A stretch of 64,000 bases of DNA, from the NCBI RefSeq assembly GCF_001544615.1, contig NZ_FCNV02000002.1:434001-498000 (forward strand), written 5' to 3'. Below are positions 9,282 to 17,702 of this stretch, in pieces. The first letter of the stretch is position 1; every line of letters starts with the position of its first letter. The stretch comes from Caballeronia concitans (GTDB lineage Bacteria > Pseudomonadota > Gammaproteobacteria > Burkholderiales > Burkholderiaceae). The position numbers and the translations under genes were made by a program. Under the pieces are notes generated by a model. That model was not told the DNA's origin and did no database searches. It saw only the letters and a list, made by a program, of their open reading frames with translations.

Positions 9282-9822
9282 AATGACCGTGAGACACGGT
9301 GCAATCCGTCGGCAGCTTGCCGAGGACATTGATCGCTGCGGGCAGCATTGCGCTCGAGTGCCGACGTTGCTGAGGGCAGCACGACCGCGAACACCTTGCC
9401 GAACAACGCACGGCTCGCCCGCAATACGCTGCTATGCGCAGCCGACCGAAAGCTAAGCGTTGCGCACTCCCGCGCGGGATGAGCTGATGAAAGAACCGCA
9501 CCACCACGAACAACGCACCGCAGCAACCGGCTCAGCAGTATCCCGGTGGCCAGCCCGCCGATGACGCACATAAACAGCGTGACGAGAACGAACGGCAGCG
9601 CGACAAGCGACAACGCGATTGCGACCCTGCCGCCGATGCTGATGCGGACCTGAAGCAGGCCGATCCCGACAGCAACGACGAGGGCTGAGGCTCAGGCATT
9701 CATGCATTACCTGACACTGCGCCAATGCAACGCCTGCACAACAATTCTTTACGTTTAGGACTCGCAATATCTTGTCGTATCCTTTAGCTTTACACGCTCG
9801 TCATCAGCAGACGGAGACAACC
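9282..9822. other. Region without a supported gene; possible membrane-protein remnant on the minus strand
   Basis: The minus strand between about 9700 and 9470 encodes about 70 mostly hydrophobic residues (ALVVAVGIGLLQVRIS ... LVALPFVLVTLFMCVIGGLA), enough for two membrane helices. There is no ATG or GTG start and no ribosome site, and composition after the helices becomes random. It may be a decayed gene. The last about 80 bases probably hold the promoter of the PAAR cassette. Confidence 0.4.
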
Positions 9823-10230
9823 GTGAAAGAAGCCGGAACGACGCATCTCCTTGCGACCATAGGTTCCGGGACCCAGCGCGGCGGACGGGTAGACCGCGCA
9901 ACGCTCGGGCGGCGAATAAAGGGGTTCCGCATCGCCTTGGTCGGTGACGTAGTCGCCTATGCAGACGGCAGCGAGGCGGTCATAGCGAACGGCGTCGGGT
10001 ACGGATTAACCGATCACCTGACGCCATACGTTCTAGTGGGAAGCCGCCTAAGCAACGGCCATTGCATCACCCGATCACTGCCCGGTGAAAGCTTTTATGT
10101 CGGCAGCCAGCTTGATAACGGTGACGTCATCACGGACAGCCCCGAGCGCGAAGGCGTCACATGTTCGGATATGTTCACCATCCTGAGAGGCGGTTCACTC
10201 ATTGAACAAGAGGGCATTATTCGATGCTAA
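9823..10230 (+). CDS. PAAR-like domain protein (first of tandem pair)
   Basis: A 135-aa protein beginning at GTG with an ACGGAGA ribosome site; a TTG 17 codons upstream lacks one. Motifs LLATIGSGTQRGGRV, IALVGDVVAYADGSEAVI, and the repeated YVLVGSRLSNGHCI / FYVGSQLDNGDVIT units are those of Burkholderia PAAR-like proteins. PAAR proteins cap the VgrG spike of the type VI secretion system and carry effectors. Its stop overlaps the next gene start (ATGCTAA at 10224-10230). The region is markedly lower in GC than the flanks. Confidence 0.75.
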   Translation: MKEAGTTHLLATIGSGTQRGGRVDRATLGRRIKGFRIALVGDVVAYADGSEAVIANGVGYGLTDHLTPYVLVGSRLSNGHCITRSLPGESFYVGSQLDNGDVITDSPEREGVTCSDMFTILRGGSLIEQEGIIRC

Positions 10231-10757
10231 GACGCGCCTTTCTCGCTAAAGGTGACCGTGCTGACAGCGCCATTATCACAGAGGGACTGCCAACAGTTAC
10301 CTGCTCGAACCCGCCACCGCTCGTTCACATAGCAACGCTCGAAATGCGCACTTACTGCGATGCTTGCAAGCGCGATGGCTACATCGCGCCTCGCGGGCCT
10401 CGCCATCCGGAGACGGGGCCGAATGGCAAGCAATGGGCGCTTAGCGGTGACATCAACATATGCGGCTGTAGTCCCGCTCCGGTGTTCCGTGCCGAGCGCA
10501 ACATGGGAATGTCTTTCACTTCCGGCGATGCAACTTATGTTGATGAATGGAAAAGTGAGCGAACCCGTTCGACCACGGGACGCTATGACGAACAGATCGT
10601 ATTGCGCGACGAAGATGGTCATGCGGTCGCAGGACAGCGGTACATGATTACGACAGACGATGGGGAGATCTATCAAGGTGTCACGGATTCCACCGGCGCA
10701 ACGGAGCGCGTCTATACGGATCATCCGATGAAGCTCGTAATCGAACTGTTGGTTTAA
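10224..10757 (+). CDS. PAAR domain protein with C-terminal extension
   Basis: A 177-aa protein. The N-terminal PAAR part has RRAFLAKGDRADSAII, a CDACKRDG cysteine pair, and NICGCSPAPVF followed by NMGMSFTSGDA. These are signatures of the cysteine-containing PAAR subtype common in Burkholderia. The C-terminal 55 residues (DEQIVLRDEDGHAVAGQRY ... TDSTGATERVYTD) look like the transthyretin/Ig-like extension often fused to PAAR. That extension may dock the effector encoded just downstream. It is translationally coupled to the first PAAR gene, with a two-base gap to the effector gene. Confidence 0.8.
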   Translation: MLRRAFLAKGDRADSAIITEGLPTVTCSNPPPLVHIATLEMRTYCDACKRDGYIAPRGPRHPETGPNGKQWALSGDINICGCSPAPVFRAERNMGMSFTSGDATYVDEWKSERTRSTTGRYDEQIVLRDEDGHAVAGQRYMITTDDGEIYQGVTDSTGATERVYTDHPMKLVIELLV

Positions 10758-10759
10758 CT

Positions 10760-11548
10760 ATGACCGATTCATACGTTCAGTTTCTGAGAAACCACCGCGC
10801 ACAAACGAACGATAATCAAGGCAGCACGCATAGCGCGACTGTCGAAACCCGTTACGTAAAGATGCCATCGGACCAGCAACGTTGGCTGCATGTGAAGCGT
10901 GAAAAGAACGGGCAACTTATTGCTCTCTGCGAGAACACGCAGGTGACAATGATTCGGTCATCGGATGGGTACACTTACTTCAAAGTGGCTGATGGTACGA
11001 GCGATTATGTCGGTGAGACAGTATGCATATCTGATGGCAACGTTGACCGATTCTTATCGAAGACGCCCCCGAGCCGGTCGTCAGTGACCTTGAGCGTCAA
11101 GTATGGAAAACGCGCTCATGGCATTTCCGCCCCTCGTGGCAACGAAGATTTAGACCAGCAATGGGGCAGCTTGACGATCCCCGGTGGGAAGACGATGACT
11201 GTCACGCTCAATAGTGTCTGGAACGGTCGTTACAGCCCGATTCCAGCGGGTATTCATCGCATCATGGCTCCCGACGCCCCTCACGATTCGTCTTATACCA
11301 AGTTCTATGTTGACTACGCGAAGCAACATGGGATGGGTAATGTCATCGCAGATCAAGTTTGGTTCCCGATCGAACTAGCCGGGTCAAGAGGAAACTCTAC
11401 CCGATACGTTCACATTGGCAATCTCTCAGAGGGCTGCGTGACGGTGTATGCGCTTGAGCATTGGAACGACGTTTATAACTTTCTCATTTCACATCGGTTG
11501 CCAGATACACGAGGGCGATATGTGGCGAACCTTGAGGTCACCAAGTGA
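10760..11548 (+). CDS. Putative type VI secretion effector, L,D-transpeptidase-like
   Basis: A 262-aa protein without a signal peptide. The last about 100 residues have PAGIHRIMAPDAPH and RYVHIGNLSEGCVTVYALE. The latter resembles the His...Ser-x-Gly-Cys catalytic segment of YkuD/L,D-transpeptidases, with H218 and C226 as candidate catalytic residues. Related folds serve as peptidoglycan-targeting type VI effectors (Tlde families). The spacing between His and Cys is shorter than in classical YkuD enzymes, so this is a divergent member or a different cysteine hydrolase. The context (PAAR upstream, exported small protein overlapping downstream) strongly favours an effector role. The first about 100 residues match nothing I know and may be the carrier-binding part. 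Confidence 0.65.
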   Translation: MTDSYVQFLRNHRAQTNDNQGSTHSATVETRYVKMPSDQQRWLHVKREKNGQLIALCENTQVTMIRSSDGYTYFKVADGTSDYVGETVCISDGNVDRFLSKTPPSRSSVTLSVKYGKRAHGISAPRGNEDLDQQWGSLTIPGGKTMTVTLNSVWNGRYSPIPAGIHRIMAPDAPHDSSYTKFYVDYAKQHGMGNVIADQVWFPIELAGSRGNSTRYVHIGNLSEGCVTVYALEHWNDVYNFLISHRLPDTRGRYVANLEVTK

Positions 11549-12066
11549 GACGGTTCCTTGTTGCGTTGTTGTCCTGCGGCCTGATGGCTGTGTTGGCGGA
11601 CGGTAGGTCGGAAACGCTCAACTCGTCCAAACCTGCTAGCGAGCCAACCTCGTCGCTTGCGTGCGGTCACTTCTGTGGTCAAAAAGCTCAGCCGCCGATT
11701 GCATGCGGCGACTATCTGAAAGAGCTAGGCCGTAGTCGCCGCGAGGTCGAGTATCTTGGATGTGAAGCGACAATGCTAGACGGGCCACCAATACCCGGCT
11801 TTAAAGCCACATACCGAGTTAGAGGATCAGACCTCGACAAGATAGATAAGTGGCTCGCAACCTGGACAGAATGGAAGCGCCTGCGATTCTCCTGCTGTCA
11901 ATGGGATGCACCGACTGGTTTTTACAGAGACAAGAGCGGCTCGGACTATTACATCGACATGGGAGCCGATGCGTATGTGAACGGTCATATGATCGACCGG
12001 CGAAAGGATTTTTCAAAACTGCCGTATGCAACCTTGAGGATCTCACACTATCTTTATTTGCCGTAG
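11545..12066 (+). CDS. Putative periplasmic immunity protein (DUF4952-like)
   Basis: A 173-aa protein starting at GTG, overlapping the effector stop (GTGA). It has an export signal (MRRFLVALLSCGLMAVLADG) and a mature domain rich in cysteine: CGDYLKELG, EVEYLGCEA, YRVRGSDLDKIDKWLA, LRFSCCQWD. This matches my memory of DUF4952 proteins, which have the same CCxW core. A periplasmic location is what an immunity protein against a cell-wall-targeting effector needs. The pairing with the upstream gene is inferred from overlap and topology. Confidence 0.65.
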   Translation: MRRFLVALLSCGLMAVLADGRSETLNSSKPASEPTSSLACGHFCGQKAQPPIACGDYLKELGRSRREVEYLGCEATMLDGPPIPGFKATYRVRGSDLDKIDKWLATWTEWKRLRFSCCQWDAPTGFYRDKSGSDYYIDMGADAYVNGHMIDRRKDFSKLPYATLRISHYLYLP

Positions 12067-12189
12067 TCTGTGCTGTTAGCTAGAGGAAGTCAGAGGGCTG
12101 GAATGCACGGTGAGATCTTCCGGGACGTCAGGGGGGCGCTCTTGACCCGCTTGTGCGCAAGTATGGCGTCGTGTGGACGCGATACCCTC

Positions 12190-12215
12190 AAGCCCGTCTC
12201 CGCGGGCTTTTTTTT
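12190..12215 (+). terminator. Intrinsic terminator of the PAAR/effector cassette
   Basis: AGCCCG-N4-CGCGGGCT hairpin followed by eight T residues, between the cassette and the convergent kinase gene. Confidence 0.85.
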
Positions 12216-12227
12216 CTGCCGCCGCCA

Positions 12228-13829
12228 TCAAGCGATCAGCGCTTCGACCAACTCGTTGAGTGGCACAGGCTTCACGAAGTGACGCTCGAATCCGGCGTCA
12301 GACGAACGTCGGCGGTCTTCGGCCTGACCATATCCCGTCAATGCGAAAAGGCGCAGCGCATCGCCCTCTTGCTGCAACCGCAGCGCCGCGGCCAACTGAT
12401 AGCCGTCCATTCCGGGCAAGCCGATGTCGAGCACGGCGAACGCCGGACGAAACTCCGCCGCGACTTCGAGCGCCGCTTGCGGCGCGCTCGCCGTTGCCAC
12501 GTCGAACCCGACTTCCACGAGAAATGCTTCCATCGAGAGAAGGCCGTCTTCGTTGTCGTCGACGAGCAATACGCGGATACCGTTTCCTTCGGGAAGCGAT
12601 CGCGCGGTCAGTAACGCGTCGGCGGGCATCAGCGTGTGCGGTGCGATCGGCAGCGTCACCACGAACGTCGATCCCTTTCCCGGTCCGTCGCTCATCGCCG
12701 TGACGGTGCCGCCGTGCAGTTGGACCAGATTCTTCACCAGCGCAAGGCCGATGCCCAGTCCGCCCTTCGCACGGTCGATGGTGGTTCGCCCCTGCTCGAA
12801 GATGGTGAAGAGCCGGGGCATCAGATCCTCGCCGATACCCGCGCCGTTATCCGACACCGAAACGACGATCTCCGTCGCGTTCGTCACCGCTTCCACGCGG
12901 ATATGTCCACCCGCATCGGTGTATTTGGCTGCGTTGTTGAGCAGATTGCCGAAGACTTGCGTGAGCCGCGTGAGATCTGCCGAGATGAGCGCGCCGTCGT
13001 CGGTCACGCTGAGCGACAAGGTTTGTCCGCGCTGCTCGACCAGCGGACTCGCGGCCTCGATGGCGCGCGTCAGCACCGAACCAATCCGCACCGCTTCGAG
13101 ATGAAGTTCGATGGACCCGCGCGTGATGCGGCTCACGTCGAGCAGGTCCTCGACGAGCCGCGACAGATGCGACACCTGCCGCTCGATGATCTCGTGATAC
13201 TTGTCCGGCGTCCCGCCGCGATGCTTGCGCATGAGCCCGAGCGCGGTCGTGATCGGCGCGAGCGGATTGCGAAGCTCATGCCCGAGCATCGCGAGGAATT
13301 CGTCCTTGGCGCGGCTGGCCGTCTCGCGTTCGTGCGCGGCGCGCGCCGCCTGCAGACCCGTTGCCGCCAGCGAGGTCGCCGCGCGCAGAAACGCGAGGTC
13401 CGTCACGGACGGAAACGACGGGTCGGCCGAACCGAACCAGACGCTGCCCTGACCCGCGGTGTATCCCATGCTCATGCGCACCATTCTCTGCGCGCCGGCC
13501 GGCGTCGCCTGAAGCACGGGACGCGGGCCGATGGGCATGCGGCGCCATGCGTCGATCGCCGGCTCCCATGCGAGACGAACGTCCGCGGTGGCATCGGCTT
13601 CGCGCAGACGCAGCGTGTCGAATGCGGACGAATCGGGGAGCAAGGGCACATATGCATAGCAGACATCCAGACGGACGATCCGCTCGACGGCCTGCGTCAT
13701 CAGTTCGATCACCGTCCGGCCATCGCGCCCGGCCCACAACGCCGGCAGCGCCAGAAGGCCCATCAGGTCACGCAGGCTGCGCTCGGCTGCTTCCCGCGAC
13801 AGCGCCTCGGAGCCAGACTCAGCGGCCAT
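12228..13829 (-). CDS. Hybrid sensor histidine kinase (GAF-like, HisKA, HATPase, receiver)
   Basis: About 533 aa from the ATG at 13829. Order: a GAF-like sensor region (first about 180 residues), HisKA with the phospho-acceptor GHELRNPLAP, HATPase boxes (NLLNNAAKYTD, DNGAGIG, GLGIGLALVKNL), and a C-terminal receiver (VLLVDDNEDG, phospho-Asp in VLDIGLPGMDG, KPVP). No membrane helix, so it senses a cytoplasmic cue. It overlaps the 3' end of the MEDS gene upstream by 11 bases. An ATG 13 codons earlier (13868) is possible, with a larger overlap. The pair is likely one signalling unit. Confidence 0.88.
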   Translation of the reverse strand: MAAESGSEALSREAAERSLRDLMGLLALPALWAGRDGRTVIELMTQAVERIVRLDVCYAYVPLLPDSSAFDTLRLREADATADVRLAWEPAIDAWRRMPIGPRPVLQATPAGAQRMVRMSMGYTAGQGSVWFGSADPSFPSVTDLAFLRAATSLAATGLQAARAAHERETASRAKDEFLAMLGHELRNPLAPITTALGLMRKHRGGTPDKYHEIIERQVSHLSRLVEDLLDVSRITRGSIELHLEAVRIGSVLTRAIEAASPLVEQRGQTLSLSVTDDGALISADLTRLTQVFGNLLNNAAKYTDAGGHIRVEAVTNATEIVVSVSDNGAGIGEDLMPRLFTIFEQGRTTIDRAKGGLGIGLALVKNLVQLHGGTVTAMSDGPGKGSTFVVTLPIAPHTLMPADALLTARSLPEGNGIRVLLVDDNEDGLLSMEAFLVEVGFDVATASAPQAALEVAAEFRPAFAVLDIGLPGMDGYQLAAALRLQQEGDALRLFALTGYGQAEDRRRSSDAGFERHFVKPVPLNELVEALIA

Positions 13830-14499
13830 TCTCTTGAACGAATGCGGCCGGCTTGCTCGCCGCTTCATCGCCCGGAGCGACTTCCGATGACCGACGGCGC
13901 TTCAGTTCCTGAACCATCTCGGACGGCTGCGTGAAGAACGGATTCTCCTGCACGACACCGTTGATGAGCGTCATCGGATGCGTGCGCAGCAGGTCCATCA
14001 GCATCGAGCCGGAGAGCTTCGCGATGTCGTACACGCAGACGGCAGGCTGCCGGTTGCGCTCGAGCACTTCGTTCACTTCGGCTTCGTATTCGATGAGCTT
14101 CGGCGTGGCTGTCGTGTCCTCGAACACCCAGTCCATGTTGCCCATGATCCGCAGGCGCGAAAAGCCCGCATCGCGGCCGCTTCCCGTCAATCGCTCGACG
14201 GCGGCAAGCATCCGGTCCTTGTCGAACACGCCTTCTTCATCCAGATACGCGTCGCGCCACGAAACGAGTTCGAGCTGACCGCACGCCTCGCAGTGCGCGG
14301 CATCGATGCCCGAAGCCGTCAGCCGCGCGCGATGATCCGCCAGCAACGCGGGATTCACGATGTGCATGTTCTTTTCGCCGTTATCCACCGCCTCCTTGAA
14401 GAAGGGACTCAACGTTGCGTACTCTTCGTCGCGGCTATTGAAGAATGCGCAGACGTGATAGGCCTCGAGCGGGGTGCCGGCCAGTGTGGGCGGGTGCAT
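13819..14499 (-). CDS. MEDS-domain sensory protein
   Basis: A 226-aa protein of the MEDS (DcmR-like) family, related to the nucleotide-binding RecA-like sensors of methylotrophs. Conserved parts are HVCAFFNSRDEEYATLSPFFKEA, EKNMHIVNP and RLRIMGNMDWVFE, then EYEAEVNEVLER and QPAVCVYDIAKLSG. I chose the MHPPTLAG start at 14499 because homologous sequence begins there; the longer open frame upstream is not family-like. It probably passes a signal to the overlapping hybrid kinase. Confidence 0.85.
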   Translation of the reverse strand: MHPPTLAGTPLEAYHVCAFFNSRDEEYATLSPFFKEAVDNGEKNMHIVNPALLADHRARLTASGIDAAHCEACGQLELVSWRDAYLDEEGVFDKDRMLAAVERLTGSGRDAGFSRLRIMGNMDWVFEDTTATPKLIEYEAEVNEVLERNRQPAVCVYDIAKLSGSMLMDLLRTHPMTLINGVVQENPFFTQPSEMVQELKRRRSSEVAPGDEAASKPAAFVQENGR

Positions 14500-14686
14500 G
14501 GAATAGTTTCTTTGGAGAGGAGAGGGAGGGGGTCGGCGGCAATGATACGCTAAGCGCCGCGAGCCGTTCTGTGCGAACGCGCTTCCATCTCGCGGCTTCG
14601 GGCGTATCGATTGCTCATACCTGTCACGAAAGCAGGACCTCAATCGGCGCGGCCCTTGTCGCGCTTGCGTCCAGAAGAAGGCAAGC

Positions 14687-15127
14687 ATGACCGAAGACAA
14701 CGCGTTCGCCGTCCCTCCGAAATGCGCGATATGGACGAGCAGACGGCAGGCCGTGGAAACACCTCGTGTGCTTGTCGTCGATGACTATGTCGATACCGCC
14801 GATGCAATCGGCATGGTCCTCGCGATCGAAGACTTTCCGACACGCGTGGTCTATGGCGGCCACGAAGCGATCGAGGCGGCAAGACAATGGCATCCGGACA
14901 TCGTGATGCTCGATATCTGGATGCCTGATGTCTCCGGCATCGAAGTTGCGATACGCCTGCGTGCCGATCCGGTCACATCGAACGCGATCCTCGTTGCGCA
15001 TTCGGCGGTATCGAGCACGGAAGACGTGAACGCAGTGAGGCTCGCGCACTTCGACGCATACTGCTCGAAACCTACCGATCCTTCCATGCTGGGCCCGCTG
15101 CTCCGATATCTTTGCCGCGGCGCCTGA
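14687..15127 (+). CDS. Single-domain response regulator
   Basis: A 146-aa receiver-only protein. Acidic pocket VLVVDDYVD, phospho-acceptor D76 in DIVMLDIWMPDVSG, conserved Ser/Thr strand VAHSAVSS and lysine loop YCSKPTD. It has no output domain, so it probably relays phosphate or binds a partner. It is divergent from the MEDS/kinase pair and a natural candidate partner of that kinase. An AAGAAGG ribosome site precedes the start. Confidence 0.88.
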   Translation: MTEDNAFAVPPKCAIWTSRRQAVETPRVLVVDDYVDTADAIGMVLAIEDFPTRVVYGGHEAIEAARQWHPDIVMLDIWMPDVSGIEVAIRLRADPVTSNAILVAHSAVSSTEDVNAVRLAHFDAYCSKPTDPSMLGPLLRYLCRGA

Positions 15128-15247
15128 GACGATCATCGTCGATTGCCGATCAGCGCATGCGCGAGCGCCGCTGCGGGCCTTTTAGTATGCTTGCGGCTGA
15201 TGCCCCGGGAAGTTGTTCTCCACCTTCATACGACAAAGGACACTGGA

Positions 15248-15673
15248 ATGACGATCGAAAAAGTCTTGTACCGTGCACACGCGCACGTGACCGGCGGGCG
15301 CGATGGACGCGCGACCATCCCTGAGAGCAATCTCGATCTCCGTCTGACCACGCCGAAGGAACTCGGCGGCGGTGGCGGCGACGGCACGAACCCCGAGCAA
15401 CTTTTCGCGGCGGGCTATAGCGCGTGCTTCATCGGCGCGATGAAGTTCGTCGGCGCGCGAGACAAGATCGATGTGCCGAAGGATCTCGCAGTCGATGGCA
15501 GCGTCGGCATCGGGCAGATTCCGAATGGCTTCGGCATCGAGGTCGAACTCAAGATTTCGTTGCCGGGCATGGATCGCGCGGAGGCGCAGCAGCTGATCGA
15601 CAAGGCGCACATCGTGTGCCCTTATTCGAATGCAACGCGCAATAACATCGACGTCAAGCTCACGCTCGTCTGA
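15248..15673 (+). CDS. ohr: Organic hydroperoxide resistance protein Ohr (OsmC family)
   Basis: A 141-aa thiol peroxidase. All catalytic residues are in register: R18 (TGGRDGRA), E50 ([16 protein letters not shown]), C60 (same block) and C124 ([13 protein letters not shown]). It reduces lipid and organic hydroperoxides using lipoylated proteins. AAGGA precedes the start. No OhrR regulator is next to it; control may come through the neighbouring two-component genes, but that is a guess. Confidence 0.93.
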   Translation: MTIEKVLYRAHAHVTGGRDGRATIPESNLDLRLTTPKELGGGGGDGTNPEQLFAAGYSACFIGAMKFVGARDKIDVPKDLAVDGSVGIGQIPNGFGIEVELKISLPGMDRAEAQQLIDKAHIVCPYSNATRNNIDVKLTLV

Positions 15674-15759
15674 CACTGCGTGCGGTGAGTTCTTCGGCGG
15701 CTTCATGCGGGGCATTACACCGCGAAGTCGCCGAAGCAAATAGCGTGAGCGTCGCGAAC

Positions 15760-15987
15760 TCACGCATCGGATCGTTGCCGATCCAGCAGTCCGTTCAAGT
15801 CGAGCCATCCGCGCAGCCATCCCACCGCCGCCGTCGCCGATGCGGCCTCCGTATCCGACACCGCGATCTGCTCGAAGCGAAACTCCTGACTACCCCGGCT
15901 TAACACAGCAATGGCGGTGTATGCGCCACAACGGGGCACGGTCGTGACCTGAAGCGTCCATCCGTGGTAGTCCTCACTTCTGTACAT
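15760..15987 (-). CDS. Small conserved hypothetical protein
   Basis: A 75-aa protein starting MYRSEDYHGWTLQVTTV with an AGGA ribosome site seven bases upstream. It shares a style (a YRGY/YHGW-type opening, then mixed strands and an acidic helix) with the 72-aa protein at 55021. No function can be assigned. It converges with ohr. Confidence 0.6.
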   Translation of the reverse strand: MYRSEDYHGWTLQVTTVPRCGAYTAIAVLSRGSQEFRFEQIAVSDTEAASATAAVGWLRGWLDLNGLLDRQRSDA

Positions 15988-16371
15988 GAATCGTCCTGGC
16001 GATGAATCGAGATCGTTTCCGTGCATTGATCGTGTAAATTCACCTAGCTGATTATTTCGAATTCAGGTTCAAAAGGCCGCCTAATGAACGAACGGACGTT
16101 TTTGACGTGAAAGGCAAATGTTTTTTCTGCTGCGGCTAGCGAAAATCCCGACTATGCTACCGCGTAGCGCAGGATCGTCCTGTTGTCCTCATTGAATGAA
16201 AGCGGCGCGATGATACGTTCTGCATCGCCACGTTGTCTGCGAAAAAAGTGCGTCACTCGTCGTTCGATGTAGCTTCGTTGTTGCTCCTCTCCCCGGCAGT
16301 TGCGTTCCGTTTCAGCGTGCACCCTGCACCGACTGACCGATCGACGTCGATAGCGAATGAAGGAGTGTTTC
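15988..16371. other. Non-coding region upstream of the glycosyltransferase gene
   Basis: No convincing ORF, repeat or structured RNA. The right part forms the leader of the gene at 16372, ending in AAGGAGTG. Confidence 0.5.
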
Positions 16372-17553
16372 ATGGCGCAAGAGAAACGGGCAGTCATCAT
16401 CTGTTCACAGGACGCCTTCGCAAATGGCGTGAAGCCCAAAGAGCTCGAAGCGTATCTCAGCCGCAACGGTTATACATCCGTGATCCGCTTCGACTCCAAC
16501 AAACTGTCGAGGCTCGCCAAGACCGGCATTCGTCGAATGCTGCCCGCTCCGCAATTGCTGAAGCTGCAACTCTACGTGCATGAAGCGGTGCTGGCGATCG
16601 CCGTGCACATAGGCGGCGCGACCTGCAAGGCAGCGACGTCTCATTTGCTTTGGCGTGTGATGGTCTTGCGCGGAAAGGTGCTGCAGAAGACGTTACGCAG
16701 CAAGGGCCACTTCGATCTGCTTATCTGCGAAAGCAATCTCGACGAAGCCGTGACGCTCGGTGATCGCGTGGCCGATGTGCAGATTCTGGACCTGCCCTCG
16801 CCCTTTGCCGAAGAACTTCGCTTCGGCGGCGAACTCAGCGATGCGGGATACACGAAACTACGCGATGTCGAAGTCGAATCGTATGCCGCCGCCGACTATC
16901 TCTCGTTTCATTGGCATACCTACGCGGACTACGTGAGGCAGACGAAGTACAACGGCACCAACTTTCTGCCGATCACTTACGGCACGCACAAGAAGACGAA
17001 ACTGGCTCGCTATAACAAGCATCCTCGCATTATTTTTCTCGGTTATCTCGGCGGCTATTGGGTGAATCTGCCGCTGCTGTCGCAGCTATGCAAGCTTTAT
17101 CCGATGCTCGATGTCTATGGCGGCCCCGAGCCTGACGCGTCGCTGAGTATCAATTACAAGGGATACGCGCCCTCGACCGATGTGATCGCGGACTACCAGT
17201 TCGGGTTGATCACCATCAGCAACGACGAGTTGCGGCAGCATAGTTTCTCGTCGAAGCATCTGGAATACATATCGTACGGCGTGCCCGTATTGACTCCCGC
17301 ATGGCGAAAAGACGCGGCACTCGACGATAGTTCCATCTACTACACGGCCGACGATTTCCTGGAACGGGTGGCGCGTGCGAGCACGGAACAGGCGTGGGAA
17401 AGTCTTCACGCCGCAGCGCTCAAGGATGCGGCGCGCTTCAGCTGGGATAACGCGCTGAAGGCGCTGGACGTCAGCCCGAAGCCGAGCGAGGTCAGGCAGG
17501 CCGACGTCGAACTCGAACCGCATGGTCAGGGCGTGATGCGGACCTATCCCTGA
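16372..17553 (+). CDS. Glycosyltransferase (GT-B fold, family 4/1-like)
   Basis: A 393-aa protein starting at the ATG after AAGGAGTG. The C-terminal half shows the nucleotide-sugar domain: PRIIFLGYLGGYWVNL, MLDVYGGPEPD, then FSSKHLEYISYGVPVLTPAW, the glutamate-containing donor loop of GT-B enzymes. The N-terminal half contains HFDLLICESNLDE and a YLSFHWHTYADYV segment. It stands alone, with no polysaccharide cluster beside it, so acceptor and product are unknown. A cell-surface glycan role is likely. Confidence 0.75.
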   Translation: MAQEKRAVIICSQDAFANGVKPKELEAYLSRNGYTSVIRFDSNKLSRLAKTGIRRMLPAPQLLKLQLYVHEAVLAIAVHIGGATCKAATSHLLWRVMVLRGKVLQKTLRSKGHFDLLICESNLDEAVTLGDRVADVQILDLPSPFAEELRFGGELSDAGYTKLRDVEVESYAAADYLSFHWHTYADYVRQTKYNGTNFLPITYGTHKKTKLARYNKHPRIIFLGYLGGYWVNLPLLSQLCKLYPMLDVYGGPEPDASLSINYKGYAPSTDVIADYQFGLITISNDELRQHSFSSKHLEYISYGVPVLTPAWRKDAALDDSSIYYTADDFLERVARASTEQAWESLHAAALKDAARFSWDNALKALDVSPKPSEVRQADVELEPHGQGVMRTYP

Positions 17554-17702
17554 TATCGCGCTTCATGACCATTCGCTTCGAGCGAGAAGCGGAATGGATA
17601 TGACGCGCCGTGCCATAGCGTTATGCCTATTCCTACGTTTGCATGGGCGGTGCCGCGCTTTAGCATCTGAAGTCCTTCATATGCCAAGCGCCCGATCCGC
17701 CC

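Noticed and set aside
9453-9767. Minus-strand 104-codon ORF before the PAAR cassette
   Set aside because: Arg/His/Cys-rich with no domain; the hydrophobic frame beside it looks more gene-like but lacks a start.
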